DNA from: Paenibacillus dakarensis
Lineage (GTDB): Bacteria; Bacillota; Bacilli; Paenibacillales; Paenibacillaceae
Direction: 5' to 3'
Length of the DNA stretch: 34,305 nucleotides
NCBI RefSeq assembly: GCF_001373415.1
Contig: NZ_CDSE01000011.1
Coordinates: 1 to 34,305, forward strand
Position 1 is the stretch's first letter; each line of letters begins with the position of its first letter. The notes under the pieces are model-generated. The model searched no databases and was not told the DNA's origin. It worked only from the letters and a program-made list of their open reading frames with translations. A program made the translations under genes and the position numbers. Below are positions 16,415 to 24,536 of this stretch, piece by piece.

Positions 16415-19159
16415 ATGACACAGAAAAAACCAACAGCAGGTTGGACATTTACAGGGAAGCATGGTGAATTCCGTTTAGCGAATCCGGATCGAAGCAGTTA
16501 TCTTTATTTCCCGCTTGTGAATGAGGCGGGGATGATGTCATCCATTACGCCGACATGGCATGGGGACAGTAAGGCGGATCAGAATTCATTCCTGCTAGCG
16601 CCTGTATCCTCCGAGGATTTGCATAACTCACGGGCAGCGCGTAATTTCTGGGTGTATATAGAAGGAAAGGGAGCCTGGTCTGCTGCAGGGAACTCGGCAG
16701 GTCAGATCGCGTCCCGCACCGGGAATGATGCGGATGAGGTTCATCTGGAAGCCGGACTGCTCTGGCATCGCGTTACGCGTGAGAATAAAAGGTTCGGTAT
16801 CCGCGCTGAAGCAACCAGCTTCGTACCGATGACAGATGACAAGGTGGAGCTCATGAAGGTGACCATTACGAATATCAGCGATAAGAACATTCGCGTCACG
16901 CCGACAGCTGCGATTCCTTTCTACGCACGCTCAGCTGATGATATTCGTGACCACCGCCATGTAACATCCCTGCTGCATCGAACGTATACGCTCGATCATG
17001 GGGTTGAGGTACAACCGACATTATCCTTTGATGAGCGCGGACACCGGGTGAACGAGACGGCATATTCTGTCCTTGGGAGTGAGGCTGATGGAACAGCTCC
17101 AATTGGATATTTCCCGGTTGGAGAAGAGTTTATTGGCGAAGGCGGTAGCTATGACTGGCCGGAAGCCATTGTAACGAATTCGGCTTCACATGAGACCAGC
17201 GGTACGGTAATTGATGGGTATGAAGCCGTTGGGGCGCTCCGTTTTCATGACCGTATTCTCGCACCAGGCGAGTCGGCAAGCTACGTCATTTCTATGGCGA
17301 TTACGGATGGACACGTGGATGAAGACCGGTATGTGAAGGAATATCTGTCTGAGGAACGTTTTAATGCGCTGCTTGAGGATAATAAACAATTCTGGCAGGC
17401 GAAGGTAGGAACGGTACAATTCCATTCCGGGGACTCAAGCCATGACGAGTGGATGAAATGGGTAACACTGCAGCCGGTACTGCGCCGCCTGTATGGCTGC
17501 TCCTTCCTGCCTCATCACGATTATGGACGCGGCGGACGCGGCTGGCGTGATCTCTGGCAGGATTGCCTCGCGCTGCTTATTATGGAGCCTAAGGATGTTC
17601 GCCATCTCCTGTGGAATAACTACGCCGGTGTGCGTATGGATGGCAGTAATGCAACGATTATCGGTTCTGCTCCGGGAGAATTCCGCGCTGACCGAAACAA
17701 TATTCCGCGGGTATGGATGGACCATGGCGCATGGCCGTTCCTGACCACGAAGCTGTATCTGGATCAGAGCGGGGATACGGAATTCCTGTTCGAGCAGCAG
17801 ACGTATTTCAAGGATTCCTTCGTGAAACGTGCGAAAGCGCGTGATAACCATTGGACCCCTGAGCTGGGGCAGCAATTGAGGACGGCAGATGGAGATGTAT
17901 ATACCGGCTCTATTCTCGAGCATATATTAATCCAGAATGTCATTCCGTTTTACCATGTTGGTATGCATAATAATATTTTACTGGAGGGCGCAGACTGGAA
18001 CGATGGCCTCGATATGGCAGCCAAGCTGGGTGAGAGTGTTGCATTTACTGCGTTCTATGCCGGTAATCTGAAGGATTTAAGCGATATGCTGCTGCAAGTG
18101 AAGCGGATGACAGGGATTAACGAGGTAGAAATCAATGAGGAACTGCTGGATTTGTTCGATACATTGACAGCTGAGAAGGTTGATTATGCATCGGTGACAG
18201 GTAAGCGTGACCGCCTGGAGCGTTATTACAACACGGTGCTGACAACGGTAAGCGGTGTTAAGGTGTCAGTTGATATCGAGCAGCTGGCTGCAGACCTGAT
18301 GGAAAAAGCAAACTGGATGTTCTCGCATCTTCGTCAGAATGAATGGATCCAGAACAGCCAGGGTTACCACTGGTTCAACGGCTACTACAATAACAACGGT
18401 GAACGCGTGGAAGGAGATACCCCGGAAGGCGTGCGGATGACCTTGACCGGACAAGTATTCCCGATCATGAGCGGTGTAGCTACGGAAGAGCAGATTCGTG
18501 AGACCGTGCGGGCGGTAGACCGGTACTTGAAGGATGAAGCAATCGGCTACCGGTTAAATTCACAGTTTGGCGGAATTCAGCCGAATTTGGGACGCGCCTT
18601 TGGTTTTGCTTTTGGCCATAAAGAGAACGGGGCGATGTTCAGCCATATGACCGTGATGTATGCGAATGCGCTGTACAAGCGCGGCTTTGTCCGTGAAGGG
18701 CGGACTGTGCTTGAATCGGTATATCATCTCAGCAGCGATTTCGAGCGCAGCCGGATCTATCCTGGTATTCCGGAATACATCAATGCGAAGGGCCGAGGCA
18801 TGTATCATTTCTTGACCGGCTCGGCCAGCTGGTTACTGCTCACGGAATTGACAGAGGTCTTTGGTGTCAAAGGGAAACTCGGAAAGCTATTCCTGGAGCC
18901 TAAGCTTGTAGAAGAGCAGTTTGATGGGAATGGAGAGGCATCTGTCGAGACCTTATTCGCAGACAAAAAACTGCGGATCATCTACCGCAATACAGGCAGA
19001 CTGGGTTATGGACAGTATCGTGCCTTGGAAGTGAAGATTGATGGAGAGACCGTTTCTTGTGCCGCTGAAGGACATGGTTGTCTGCTCGATCGTGAACGCA
19101 TTGAAGCATTAACGGAAGATCAGCTCCATACGGTAGAGGTTACACTTTCCGCTGAATAG
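16415..19159 (+). CDS. GH94 phosphorylase, probable laminaribiose phosphorylase
   Basis: This cytoplasmic enzyme phosphorolyses a beta-glucosyl disaccharide to glucose-1-phosphate and glucose. GH94 landmarks are NEAGMMSSITPT near the N-terminus, GRGWRDLWQD at 374-383, GADWNDGLDMA at 525-535 with D530 as the probable general acid, FGHKENGAMFSHM and PEYINAKGRGMYHFLTGSASW near 786-806. At 914 residues it is longer than cellobiose phosphorylase (about 810) and close to laminaribiose phosphorylases of Paenibacillus and Acholeplasma (about 910-920), hence the substrate proposal. I chose ATG 16415 because AGGGATGGG lies properly before it; in-frame ATG 16406 is almost on top of its purine run. It follows the GH161 gene by 90 bp with no terminator and ends the operon at a strong terminator. 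Confidence 0.85.
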   Translation: MTQKKPTAGWTFTGKHGEFRLANPDRSSYLYFPLVNEAGMMSSITPTWHGDSKADQNSFLLAPVSSEDLHNSRAARNFWVYIEGKGAWSAAGNSAGQIASRTGNDADEVHLEAGLLWHRVTRENKRFGIRAEATSFVPMTDDKVELMKVTITNISDKNIRVTPTAAIPFYARSADDIRDHRHVTSLLHRTYTLDHGVEVQPTLSFDERGHRVNETAYSVLGSEADGTAPIGYFPVGEEFIGEGGSYDWPEAIVTNSASHETSGTVIDGYEAVGALRFHDRILAPGESASYVISMAITDGHVDEDRYVKEYLSEERFNALLEDNKQFWQAKVGTVQFHSGDSSHDEWMKWVTLQPVLRRLYGCSFLPHHDYGRGGRGWRDLWQDCLALLIMEPKDVRHLLWNNYAGVRMDGSNATIIGSAPGEFRADRNNIPRVWMDHGAWPFLTTKLYLDQSGDTEFLFEQQTYFKDSFVKRAKARDNHWTPELGQQLRTADGDVYTGSILEHILIQNVIPFYHVGMHNNILLEGADWNDGLDMAAKLGESVAFTAFYAGNLKDLSDMLLQVKRMTGINEVEINEELLDLFDTLTAEKVDYASVTGKRDRLERYYNTVLTTVSGVKVSVDIEQLAADLMEKANWMFSHLRQNEWIQNSQGYHWFNGYYNNNGERVEGDTPEGVRMTLTGQVFPIMSGVATEEQIRETVRAVDRYLKDEAIGYRLNSQFGGIQPNLGRAFGFAFGHKENGAMFSHMTVMYANALYKRGFVREGRTVLESVYHLSSDFERSRIYPGIPEYINAKGRGMYHFLTGSASWLLLTELTEVFGVKGKLGKLFLEPKLVEEQFDGNGEASVETLFADKKLRIIYRNTGRLGYGQYRALEVKIDGETVSCAAEGHGCLLDRERIEALTEDQLHTVEVTLSAE

Positions 19160-19179
19160 GTAATGGAACGATAAGAGAT

Positions 19180-19225
19180 GAAACCCTGGCGGGAATCGAA
19201 GCGCCAGGGTTTCTCTTTATTTTTT
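19180..19225 (+). terminator. terminator of the phosphorylase operon
   Basis: GAAACCCTGGCG (19180-19191) and CGCCAGGGTTTC (19202-19213) form a perfect 12-bp stem followed by TCTTTATTTTTT. It separates the phosphorylases from the mutarotase-like gene. Confidence 0.92.
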
Positions 19226-19289
19226 CACAGCAATATGCAGAATTTTCATTTATAATTTCTATTTGGAATAGGAGGAGGAAAAGCCAACC

Positions 19290-20183
19290 ATGGGATATAT
19301 ACTAGAGAATGACAGGCTCTCTATAGAGATCGCGTCTATAGGAGAAGCTTATCGAGGAACACGATTTGATTGGACCGGCTTTATTACGCAGGTGAGCTGG
19401 AAGGATGAGCAGAACGAGGTGCATACCTTCTGTGTTCCTGAAAGCTTGATTCCGGGTGAAGGGACAGGCGGAATCGGGCTCTGCAACGAATTCGGTATTG
19501 CGGATCCGATCGGCTATGATGAGGCGCTTCCCGGAGAACCGTTTCCGAAGCTCGGTGTGGGTCGGTTGACCCGAATCGATGAAGCCGACTACAGCTTCGT
19601 TAGCCCTTATCCGAATGAACCTTACCATATGGAAGAGAAGGTTACATCAGAGGCGGCCCTATATAAGGTCCACGCTCAGGACTGTAACGGATATGCGGTA
19701 GAATACAGCAAGACGATTACAGTTAAAGGCTCCAGACTGATTATCGAGTATCATTTGCACAATACAGGCGTGAAGCCGGTCGAGACTACGGAATATGTGC
19801 ATAATTTCATGCGCATAGATCAGCATCCTGTTGGTCCGGATTACGAGATAACCCTTCCAGGAGAGATGCTGACCAAGGATATGGAGCAGGAATATACGCC
19901 TTCTGTGCTGCATATCGACAATGTGAAGGTGACGTGGAATGAGGTGCCGAGCCAGCCTTTCTATGGGCGGTTGAATGAGATCAGCACCGTGACCGGTCCA
20001 ACATGGGAGCTAGTTCATCGTCCAAGCGGCGTCGGTGTGCGGGAATGGGATAACTTCCCGGTTGCTTACATCGCATTATGGGGAGAAGGGCATGTAGTAT
20101 CTCCGGAGAACTTCATCCAGATTGCGATTCAGCCAGGCGAGAGCCAGAGCTGGAAGCGGGAATATGAATTTTTTAGAAAATAG
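19290..20183 (+). CDS. galactose-mutarotase-fold (aldose epimerase-like) protein
   Basis: The 297-residue soluble protein has the look of the aldose 1-epimerase / galactose-mutarotase-like superfamily: mostly beta-strands, a central STEYVHNF-like segment (TTEYVHNFMRID, ~167-178), EKVTSEAALYKV, GYAVEYSKTITVKGSRLIIEYHLHNTG, and a C-terminal block with REWDNFPVAYIALWGEG and SPENFIQIAIQPGES. No signal peptide is present, so it acts inside the cell. It could anomerise or bind glucose released by the phosphorylases, but that is inference. Its position behind a terminator suggests independent transcription; a TATAAT at 19251-19256 lacks a clear -35. GGAGGAGG lies 11 bases before the ATG. Substrate unknown. 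Confidence 0.72.
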   Translation: MGYILENDRLSIEIASIGEAYRGTRFDWTGFITQVSWKDEQNEVHTFCVPESLIPGEGTGGIGLCNEFGIADPIGYDEALPGEPFPKLGVGRLTRIDEADYSFVSPYPNEPYHMEEKVTSEAALYKVHAQDCNGYAVEYSKTITVKGSRLIIEYHLHNTGVKPVETTEYVHNFMRIDQHPVGPDYEITLPGEMLTKDMEQEYTPSVLHIDNVKVTWNEVPSQPFYGRLNEISTVTGPTWELVHRPSGVGVREWDNFPVAYIALWGEGHVVSPENFIQIAIQPGESQSWKREYEFFRK

Positions 20184-20247
20184 AGTGAATATGCAAGTCT
20201 GATAATATTTGTTAATGAAATGATAGGCTGGATATAGCGAGGAGGGG

Positions 20248-20265
20248 GAGAGATCCTCTCTTTTT
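20248..20265 (+). terminator. small terminator after the mutarotase-like gene
   Basis: GAGAG, loop ATC, CTCTC, then TTTTT. The stem is only five pairs, so the call rests mainly on the T-run and its place 64 bases after the stop. Confidence 0.45.
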
Positions 20266-20487
20266 ATTCGTGGAAACAGGTTGGTAAGAGAATTAAGAGA
20301 AGACAGTCATGTTTAGATTATAGTATGGTTGTTTAATAGTATTTACATAAAAATGGAATATTGTTGGCGATGCAGATGGTCTTTATATGAGTAATTTTCG
20401 ACAAAATTGGTATTACCCGCCTGACTTGAGCGTCAAAAGTCGACTAACAACGGCTGTAACTCTGGAGTGTTGTAACGCACTACAGAT

Positions 20488-20528
20488 GCATTTTGGTGAA
20501 AAGGCGCACATTTTGGTTGAAAAGGCGC
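20488..20528 (+). repeat. tandem 20/21-bp repeat overlapping the promoter
   Basis: GCATTTTGGTGAAAAGGCGC (20488-20507) is followed directly by a second unit (20508-20528) differing by one inserted base, with TTTTGGTTGAAAAGG in place of TTTTGGTGAAAAGG. The insertion creates the TTGAAA -35 hexamer. A third related copy stands at 25581-25597. Confidence 0.8.
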
Positions 20529-20545
20529 TCTATTATTAATATATT
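20517..20545 (+). promoter_or_regulatory. promoter of the first BMP transporter operon
   Basis: TTGAAA (20517-20522), 17-bp spacer, TATATT (20540-20545). Both hexamers are near the vegetative sigma consensus and 54 bases upstream of the lipoprotein start. Confidence 0.75.
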
Positions 20546-20599
20546 GTATGTAGCAATACTATATTAAATCAGTACAAAACCTAGGGAGGGTCAGCCCAA

Positions 20600-21706
20600 A
20601 TGAAAAAAGGGGTCATATCATTAATTAGTCTGGCATTATCTGTTACGATGCTGGCAGGTTGCGGAAGTAAACCTGAAGCAGAGAACGGCGGTGCCGGCGG
20701 GGATGCAGCCAAAGCCAATTTCAAGGTCGGAATGGTTACCGATGCAGGTACCATCGATGACAAATCTTTTAACCAGGGAACATATGAAGGTATTAAGAAA
20801 GCCAACAAGGATTTCAACATGGATTACAAATACCTGAAGCCGGCTGGAACAACAGAAGCTGATTATACAAAAGAAATCGGTAACCTGTATGATGCAGGAT
20901 ATAAATTTATTGTAACCCCTGGCTTCAAGTTTGAAACGGCGATCTTTAAATCGCAAGACAAGTATAAAGACGCTAAATTTGTTATCATCGACGGAACACC
21001 AAATGCCGGTAACGGCGCTGAACCTGTAGTGAAGGAAAACTCCGTTGCGATCTTCTTCGCAGAGCAAGAGGCTGGCTTCCTGGCTGGCGTTGCAGCGGCT
21101 GATCACATTAAAGAGGGAGAAGCAGGCTTCATCGGCGGCTTGGAAATTCCTCCGGTACAGAAGTTTAACTGGGGCTTCCAGCAAGGCCTGAAATATGCTA
21201 ACGACAACCTGGGTACGAAAGTGACCATGAAGAAGGATAACGTTGTATACCAAGGCTCCTTTGATAACGCTGCAGCAGGCGGCCAGCTTGCGGCTCAAAT
21301 GTATGACCGTGGAGTTAAGGTTATTTTCGCGGCTGCCGGCGGTGTAGGTACTGGTGCGATTAATGAAACCAAGACACGCGTGAAGAACGGTGCCGATGTT
21401 TGGATGGTCGGTGTTGACGTTGACCAGTACCAAGAAGGTGTATACGATGGAGAAAAATCAGTTATTCTGACCTCTGCCGTTAAGAAAATTGACCAGGCAG
21501 CATACGATATGATCAAAGCGGAAACTGAAGGTAAATTCCCGGGCGGACAAACGCTCACATTTGATGCCAGCAATGATGGTATCGGCCTCCCTGAGAAGAA
21601 CCCGAACCTGAGCGAAGAAACGCTCAAGAAGGTTGACGAAGTATTCCAGAAGATCAAGTCCGGTGAAGTTAAAGTATCCGGTGAGCAAGGTGACCTGATT
21701 AAGTAA
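20600..21706 (+). CDS. BMP/PnrA-family substrate-binding lipoprotein (nucleoside importer 1)
   Basis: This extracellular lipoprotein (368 residues) belongs to the basic membrane protein / PnrA family, whose characterised members bind purine and other nucleosides. The signal peptide ends in lipobox LAGC (Cys 21), followed by an acidic Gly-rich linker. Family landmarks are GMVTDAGTIDDKSFNQGTYEG, EQEAGFLAGVAAA, GFIGGLEIPPVQKFNWGFQQG, IFAAAGGVGTGAI, WMVGVDVDQY and ILTSAVKKIDQAAYDMI. GGGAGGG lies 9 bases before the ATG. It is the promoter-proximal gene of a four-gene importer, separated from the ATPase gene by a strong hairpin that probably enriches its transcript. Nucleoside specificity is by family; ribose or other ligands cannot be excluded. 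Confidence 0.92.
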   Translation: MKKGVISLISLALSVTMLAGCGSKPEAENGGAGGDAAKANFKVGMVTDAGTIDDKSFNQGTYEGIKKANKDFNMDYKYLKPAGTTEADYTKEIGNLYDAGYKFIVTPGFKFETAIFKSQDKYKDAKFVIIDGTPNAGNGAEPVVKENSVAIFFAEQEAGFLAGVAAADHIKEGEAGFIGGLEIPPVQKFNWGFQQGLKYANDNLGTKVTMKKDNVVYQGSFDNAAAGGQLAAQMYDRGVKVIFAAAGGVGTGAINETKTRVKNGADVWMVGVDVDQYQEGVYDGEKSVILTSAVKKIDQAAYDMIKAETEGKFPGGQTLTFDASNDGIGLPEKNPNLSEETLKKVDEVFQKIKSGEVKVSGEQGDLIK

Positions 21707-21808
21707 TTGCATTCAGTCAGAGCTGAATGAAACATTTTTCTTGAGAAGCTGTGCCGTTTCGAGACGGAAGACTTCTTGCGATATAGGGAGGCTTGACCGC
21801 TTCCCCGT

Positions 21809-21849
21809 ATCATACAAAAAGACGGAGATCATCCGTCTTTTTGTATGAT
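21809..21849 (+). terminator. perfect 18-bp hairpin between binding protein and ATPase genes
   Basis: ATCATACAAAAAGACGGA, loop GATCA, and an exact complementary arm ending at 21849. The descending arm contains a CTTTTTG run, so the T tract lies inside the stem. It may be a partial terminator or a 3'-end stabiliser for the lipoprotein mRNA. Confidence 0.7.
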
Positions 21850-21950
21850 GGTATTGTTTTTACTGATGATAACTGTCGGATTGAATACAACTGTGAATGA
21901 TGATTAAGAAGTCCTGCTCGCGGGACATAAGAAGGAGAGAACCCAAAACC

Positions 21951-23480
21951 ATGGACTATGTTGTCGAGATGGTGGGCATCCGTAAGGAATTTCCGGGTAT
22001 CGTGGCGAACGATGATATCACGCTTAGGCTCCAAAAGGGTGAAATTCACGCGCTTTTAGGCGAAAACGGGGCGGGGAAATCAACCCTGATGAGTATCTTG
22101 TTCGGCATGTATCAGCCTGATCGGGGGACGATTAAGGTTAATGGCCGGGAAGTTCGGATAACCAACCCGAATGTGGCGAATAAACTTGGAATCGGGATGG
22201 TGCACCAGCATTTTAAGCTGGTCGAGCCATTTACTGTAACTGAAAATATCATCCTGGGCAGTGAAACACGTAAGTGGGGATTGTTACTGGATGTTGAAAC
22301 GGCAGCTAAACGTGTAGCACAGCTGTCCAAGCAGTACGGACTGAATGTGGATCCATATGCGAAAATTGAGGATATTTCGGTCGGTATGCAGCAGAGGGTG
22401 GAAATCCTCAAGATGCTGTATCGTGATGCAGAGGTCCTCATTTTTGACGAGCCGACCGCTGTATTAACACCGCAGGAGATCGAGGAGCTTCAGAAAATCA
22501 TGAAGAACCTGATCAAAGAGGGCAAATCTATTATTCTGATTACGCATAAATTGAAAGAGATTAAAGCGGTGGCGAACCGCTGCACCGTTATCCGCCGAGG
22601 CAAAACGATCGGCACCGTGGATGTGGCAGAAACGAGCCGAGAGGAAATGGCGGAAATGATGGTGGGACGCAGCGTTTCCTTTAAAGTGGACAAGAAGGAG
22701 AGCAGCCCCGGCAGAGCGGTGCTTGAGGTTAAGTCGCTCACCGTGAAGAACAGCAAAAAGGTCGATGCGCTCAAAGCCTTTTCGCTTGAACTGCATGCTG
22801 GCGAAATTGTGGGGATTGCCGGTGTGGACGGAAACGGACAGGCGGAATTGATTGAAGCCATTACGGGTCTTCGGGAGGCGGAAAGCGGAACCGTAAGCCT
22901 GAATGGAAAGGAAATCACCGGCCTCTCCATCCGTCAGCGGAACGAGAGCGGTATCGGGCATATTCCGGAAGATCGCCAGAAGAGAGGGCTTGTGCTGGAT
23001 TACACGCTGGAAGAGAATATGATTCTCGAAGTATACAACAAGCCTCCTTATTCTAAAAAAGGCCTGCTACAGCCGTCTGCTATCCGTAAGCATGCGGATC
23101 ATATCATCAAAAGCTTTGATGTCCGCTCGGGAACAGGCGGAAGCTCAATCGTTCGTTCCATGTCAGGCGGAAATCAGCAGAAGGCCATCATTGGCCGTGA
23201 GGTAGAACGGGATCCGGATCTGCTCATCGCGGTTCAGCCGACCCGGGGACTTGATGTAGGCTCGATTGAATATATTCACAAGCGTCTGATTGAACAGCGG
23301 GACAAAGGGAAAGCGGTGCTGCTGGTTTCTTTGGAGCTGGATGAGGTGCTCAATTTATCCGATCGTATCGCCGTTATTAATAACGGTGAGCTGGTAGGTA
23401 TCGTAAAAGCCTCCGAAACGAACGAAAAAGAACTCGGATTGATGATGGCCGGGTATCAGAAGGAGGAGGGCGCCGTATGA
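21951..23480 (+). CDS. BMP-type ABC transporter ATP-binding protein (importer 1)
   Basis: This cytoplasmic ATPase (509 residues) carries two nucleotide-binding domains in one chain, as in RbsA-type and nucleoside importers. NBD1 has Walker A GENGAGKST at 37-45, an ISVGMQQR signature and LIFDEPTAVLTP. NBD2 is degenerate in the family-typical way: its Walker A position reads VDGNGQAEL, while the signature MSGGNQQK is intact and the Walker B region reads LLIAVQPTRGLD with Q where the catalytic Glu would be. The start at 21951 is preferred: its product begins directly with the conserved VEMVGIRKEFPG, and an AAGGAGAG site precedes it, while the in-frame ATG at 21897 adds 18 poorly conserved residues. 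The stop overlaps the next gene by ATGA. Confidence 0.93.
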   Translation: MDYVVEMVGIRKEFPGIVANDDITLRLQKGEIHALLGENGAGKSTLMSILFGMYQPDRGTIKVNGREVRITNPNVANKLGIGMVHQHFKLVEPFTVTENIILGSETRKWGLLLDVETAAKRVAQLSKQYGLNVDPYAKIEDISVGMQQRVEILKMLYRDAEVLIFDEPTAVLTPQEIEELQKIMKNLIKEGKSIILITHKLKEIKAVANRCTVIRRGKTIGTVDVAETSREEMAEMMVGRSVSFKVDKKESSPGRAVLEVKSLTVKNSKKVDALKAFSLELHAGEIVGIAGVDGNGQAELIEAITGLREAESGTVSLNGKEITGLSIRQRNESGIGHIPEDRQKRGLVLDYTLEENMILEVYNKPPYSKKGLLQPSAIRKHADHIIKSFDVRSGTGGSSIVRSMSGGNQQKAIIGREVERDPDLLIAVQPTRGLDVGSIEYIHKRLIEQRDKGKAVLLVSLELDEVLNLSDRIAVINNGELVGIVKASETNEKELGLMMAGYQKEEGAV

Positions 23481-24532
23481 ATAACAGCATAAAATCGTTG
23501 GTTGCTGTTCTGCTCGGACTCATCGCGGGAGCGATCCTTATGGTGCTGACAGGCCATGATCCGGTAGAAGGGTATAAATATCTTATTCAGGGCGGACTGA
23601 AGAATCCGGAGCGGATCGGGAATACGCTGGCGACAGCAACTCCGCTCATTCTGACGGGATTGTCAGTCGCATTTGCATTCCGTACGGGGCTGTTTAATAT
23701 CGGGGTAGCGGGACAGATGCTGTTTGGCGGCTTCTGTGCGACGGCTGTCGGTCTTACCATGGAGCTGCCACGTGCACTGCTCCTCTTGGTTATGATACTG
23801 GCCGGATTTATTGGCGGCGCCTTGTGGGCTGTCATCCCAGGCTTCTTGAAGGCCCGGTACAATGTGCATGAGGTTGTCTCGACGATCATGATGAACTGGA
23901 CGGCTTACTGGACAGTCTATTATGTCGTTCCGGCTTATTTCAAAGGGGCGAGCCTGGAGACAGAGTCCAAGCAGCTGCCACCGGAAGCTATGCTTCATCA
24001 GCAATGGCTCAGTGATTTGTTCCAGGGCTCCTACCTGAACATGGGCTTCTTCATCGCAGTCATTGCCGTAATTGTCGTTGCCTTCCTGATTAACAAAACG
24101 ACACTGGGTTACGAGCTGAAGGCAGTAGGGTTCAACCGTTATGCTGCAGAATATGCGGGTATCGCAGTAAAAAGCAGCATCGTTCTTTCCATGTTCATAT
24201 CCGGCGGTATCGCCGGTCTGGCGGGTGTAGCGCAGTATGCAGGTAACGCCTCCAGTATCCAAATCGGTATCCTGCCGACCCAAGGCTTCGACGGCATCGC
24301 CGTGGCGCTGCTCGGTGCGAACGCGCCGCTTGGTGTATTGGTATCGGCTCTGTTCTTCGGCCTGCTGTACTCCGGCCGGGGATTCATGAACGCGATGACG
24401 GAAATACCGCCGGAAATCGCAGATACCATCATTGCCATCATTATTTATTTTGCGGCAACAAGCATTTTGATTGAACGTCTCATACGTAAAATGAAGCTGC
24501 GCAGAGCTGCGAATAAAAAGCAGGAGGATTGA
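23477..24532 (+). CDS. BMP-type ABC transporter permease 1 (importer 1)
   Basis: This is an integral membrane subunit of the nucleoside-type importer, 351 residues, with around eight to ten hydrophobic segments beginning with LVAVLLGLIAGAILMVLTG. The family-typical cores FRTGLFNIGVAGQMLFGG and GYELKAVGFNRYAAEYAGI are present, as is a C-terminal LLGANAPLGVLVSALFFGLLYSG. The short positively charged tail RKMKLRRAANKK is cytoplasmic. It overlaps the ATPase gene by four bases and carries the ribosome site of the next permease (AGGAGG, 24522-24527) in its last codons. Confidence 0.93.
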   Translation: MNNSIKSLVAVLLGLIAGAILMVLTGHDPVEGYKYLIQGGLKNPERIGNTLATATPLILTGLSVAFAFRTGLFNIGVAGQMLFGGFCATAVGLTMELPRALLLLVMILAGFIGGALWAVIPGFLKARYNVHEVVSTIMMNWTAYWTVYYVVPAYFKGASLETESKQLPPEAMLHQQWLSDLFQGSYLNMGFFIAVIAVIVVAFLINKTTLGYELKAVGFNRYAAEYAGIAVKSSIVLSMFISGGIAGLAGVAQYAGNASSIQIGILPTQGFDGIAVALLGANAPLGVLVSALFFGLLYSGRGFMNAMTEIPPEIADTIIAIIIYFAATSILIERLIRKMKLRRAANKKQED

Positions 24533-24536
24533 GAAC

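Larger units (their letters stand above)
20184..20599. promoter_or_regulatory. 416-bp control region of the first BMP transporter
   Basis: This AT-rich region has no credible gene. It contains a small terminator (20248-20265), a possible stem around CTGTA...TACAG (20455-20485), a tandem imperfect repeat (20488-20528) and a promoter whose -35 is inside the second repeat unit. I looked for the conserved core of purine riboswitches, expected before nucleoside transport genes in some Firmicutes, and did not find it. Confidence 0.6.

Noticed and set aside
20266..20487. Purine riboswitch before BMP importer 1
   Set aside because: The conserved junction and loop sequences of purine riboswitches were looked for and not found; only generic short stems are present.
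21911..21926. GTCCTG-CTCG-CGGGAC hairpin before the importer 1 ATPase
   Set aside because: Six pairs including one G-T, no T-run and inside the leader; not strong enough to list as an element.
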